Assembly: GCA_009936895.1 (NCBI GenBank)
Contig: JAACDS010000367.1
Span: forward strand, 1-7,337
DNA from: Pseudomonadota bacterium
GTDB lineage: Bacteria > Pseudomonadota > Gammaproteobacteria > Pseudomonadales > Azotimanducaceae
DNA: 7,337 nucleotides
Direction of reading: 5' to 3'
Below the pieces are notes generated by a model, which saw only the letters and a program-made list of their open reading frames with translations, was not told where the DNA came from and did not search any database. Shown here in pieces: positions 6,148 to 7,337 of this stretch (the stretch's first letter is position 1; every line of letters starts with the position of its first letter). A program made the translations under genes and the position numbers.

Positions 6148-6765
6148 GTGCAGCAGCAGGGCGAGTACACAATTGAAGGGAGTGTCGAAACCGTTTGGCA
6201 GGCTCTGAATGATGCTGATGCGCTGAAGGCCAGCATTCCCGGCTGCCAATCCATTGAACAAGTGGACGCGGAGAATCTAAAGGCGACGGTGCGAGCAAAG
6301 GTTGGACCTGTTAACGCAGTCTTCCAAGTAACGTTAGCGCTCACAGATGTGAACGCACCTTACAGCTATACCCTCAATGGTGAGGTGAAGGGTGGTGCAG
6401 GTGTTGCAAAAGGGAATGCCCGGGTGCGGCTTGAAGCCTTGGCTGACATTCCGACCGAAACTCATGTGGGCCCTCGGACGCGTCTGAGCTATCAGGTTCA
6501 AGCGTCCGTGGGTGGCAAGTTGGCCCAAGTGGGTTCACGTTTAATTGATGGCGCGGCGAAGAAAATGGCCGACGACTTTTTTGCGGCATTCAGCGAGGCA
6601 TTTATGCAGGACGATTCAGCTCAAAACACCCAAGACGCGCTGGCCGATGCGCCGCGACAAGAAACCGAAGCCGAAACACCAGCAGAGCGCGCTAAGGACG
6701 GAACGGGCTTTATTTGGATTACCGCATTTGTGGTGCTGATCATCGCCATGGTGCTGGCGCTGTGA
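6148..6765 (+). CDS. coxG: CoxG-like SRPBCC protein with C-terminal membrane anchor
   Basis: This 205-residue protein belongs to the CO dehydrogenase subunit G family (SRPBCC/START-like fold). In characterised systems CoxG recruits the hydroxylase to the membrane and is linked to electron transfer to quinone. Visible marks are an N-terminal segment with VWQALND and the SIPGC motif (29-33), KVGPVNAVFQ (51-60), the KGGAGVAKGNARVRL region (81-95), VGGKLAQVGSRLIDGAAKKMADDFFAAF (121-148), then a low-complexity Glu/Ala/Asp-rich linker (about 153-185). A single helix, about 188-205 (FIWITAFVVLIIAMVLAL), is the very end of the protein. GTG at 6148 follows AGAGGAAG (6136-6143). The stop overlaps the CoxS-like start as GTGA. 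The preceding gap (6101-6147) is only 47 bases with no clear promoter. CoxG homologues also accompany hydroxylases that do not act on CO, so the symbol denotes family, not substrate. Confidence 0.9.
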   Translation: MQQQGEYTIEGSVETVWQALNDADALKASIPGCQSIEQVDAENLKATVRAKVGPVNAVFQVTLALTDVNAPYSYTLNGEVKGGAGVAKGNARVRLEALADIPTETHVGPRTRLSYQVQASVGGKLAQVGSRLIDGAAKKMADDFFAAFSEAFMQDDSAQNTQDALADAPRQETEAETPAERAKDGTGFIWITAFVVLIIAMVLAL

Positions 6766-7241
6766 ACGTTTCTTTTTGCGTCAACGGCGAGTCGCATGAG
6801 TTAGACGTTGCGCCTAACACATTGTTAGTCAGCGTCTTGCGTGAACATCTGGGGCTGACAGGTACCCATGTGGGTTGCGATACCTCTCAGTGCGGTGCAT
6901 GCACGATTCATCTCAACGGCCGTGCGGTGAAGTCGTGTGCTATGTTGGCGGTTCAGGCGCAAGACGCAGAGGTTGTCACCATTGAGGGCCTTGGCCGCGT
7001 TGACGATTTGCACCCGATGCAGCAAGCGTTTCGTGACTGCCATGGCCTACAGTGCGGATTTTGCACACCCGGCATGATCATGCAGGCAGTAGATTTGGCA
7101 ACACAGGTCGAGACCCTGGACGCGGATGCGATACGTCAGGGTATGGAAGGGAATCTGTGCCGCTGCACAGGCTATCAAAACATTGTTGCAGCGGTTGCCA
7201 AGGGTGCAGTGGCCCTGAAAGCGCAGAGCGGCGAGGTCTGA
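6762..7241 (+). CDS. CoxS-like [2Fe-2S] small subunit of a molybdenum hydroxylase
   Basis: This 159-residue iron-sulfur subunit belongs to the xanthine oxidase/CO dehydrogenase family; it carries electrons from the Mo centre to FAD. The plant-type ferredoxin domain has Cys39, Cys44, Cys47 and Cys59 (C-x4-C-x2-C-x11-C). The all-alpha domain has Cys98, Cys101, Cys133 and Cys135 (C-x2-C-x31-C-x-C), with Gln97 just before Cys98, the position that touches the molybdopterin cofactor in solved structures. All eight ligands are present, so it should be functional. The start is GTG at 6762, overlapping the CoxG stop by four bases. A TTG at 6714 would add 16 unlikely residues read through the codons of the CoxG anchor. 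The length matches the family (about 155-165). CO dehydrogenase, N-heterocycle hydroxylases and aldehyde oxidases share these features, so this subunit does not reveal the substrate. Confidence 0.95.
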   Translation: MNVSFCVNGESHELDVAPNTLLVSVLREHLGLTGTHVGCDTSQCGACTIHLNGRAVKSCAMLAVQAQDAEVVTIEGLGRVDDLHPMQQAFRDCHGLQCGFCTPGMIMQAVDLATQVETLDADAIRQGMEGNLCRCTGYQNIVAAVAKGAVALKAQSGEV

Positions 7242-7246
7242 GCGCC

Positions 7247-7337
7247 ATGTATTCTTTTGAATACCATCGTCCTAACGATTTGGCCGCAGCCCGCTTGCTG
7301 TATGCAGAGGCGGAAGACCCGATGTACCTCAGCGGTG
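7247..7337 (+). CDS. CoxM-like FAD-binding medium subunit, 3'-truncated by window edge
   Basis: Only the first 30 codons are present, reading MYSFEYHRPNDLAAARLL and ending in EDPMYLSGG-like sequence. The MYxFxYHRP start followed by a helix and then YLSGG is the typical N-terminus of the FAD-binding subunit of CO dehydrogenase/xanthine dehydrogenase family enzymes. That subunit passes electrons from the iron-sulfur subunit to the external acceptor. The window stops at the expected first FAD pyrophosphate loop (AGG/SGG-Q-S/T-L). The ATG at 7247 lies five bases after the CoxS-like stop, with GAGG at 7233-7236, about ten bases upstream. The catalytic molybdenum subunit (CoxL-like) would be expected beyond the right edge. 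Confidence 0.88.
   Translation, partial: MYSFEYHRPNDLAAARLLYAEAEDPMYLSG

Noticed and set aside
6714..6761. TTG start adding 16 residues to the CoxS-like subunit
   Set aside because: It would overlap the CoxG anchor codons by about 50 bases, and family alignment begins at GTG 6762 (NVSFCVNG).
6148..7337. Direct call of aerobic CO dehydrogenase
   Set aside because: The S subunit and M start are shared by many molybdenum hydroxylases; the diagnostic large-subunit loop lies outside the window, and a linked MFS carrier argues against CO as substrate.

Overview
The window looks like chromosomal DNA of a moderately GC-rich gammaproteobacterium. The main evidence is a close RluE-type 23S rRNA pseudouridine synthase, a family best known from Gammaproteobacteria, and a proton-translocating transhydrogenase split into three subunits (PntAA/PntAB/PntB). 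The gene mix is compatible with a free-living aerobic heterotroph, possibly marine, but the genus cannot be named from sequence alone. No mobile element, CRISPR array, tRNA or rRNA was seen, and the window is almost solidly coding. The longest gene-free stretch is 79 bases.

Bases 1-3188 (+ strand): the 3' part of pntAA, then complete pntAB and pntB in a tightly packed, translationally coupled operon, followed 25 bases later by a nitroreductase-family gene. The transhydrogenase uses the proton gradient to transfer hydride from NADH to NADP+. The following flavoenzyme is a plausible but unproven NAD(P)H consumer.

Bases 3207-3743 (- strand): rluE, convergent with the first nitroreductase and divergent from the next operon. 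The divergent gap (3744-3822) holds candidate -10 elements on both strands within one imperfect inverted repeat.

Bases 3823-7337 (+ strand): a five-gene, apparently single transcription unit that runs off the window. It contains a second, unrelated-looking nitroreductase, a spinster-like MFS transporter with two extra predicted membrane helices, a CoxG-like tail-anchored SRPBCC protein, a CoxS-like [2Fe-2S] subunit, and the start of a CoxM-like FAD subunit. The neighbouring genes overlap or are separated by only a few bases at three of the four junctions, and several start at TTG or GTG. This looks like an uptake-plus-hydroxylation module built around a molybdenum hydroxylase of the xanthine oxidase/CO dehydrogenase family. 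The catalytic large subunit lies outside the window, so the substrate (CO, an N-heterocycle, an aldehyde or something new) cannot be read here. This module is the best candidate for an undescribed system. A second notable point is that the transhydrogenase lacks the membrane histidine at both positions where I would expect one.
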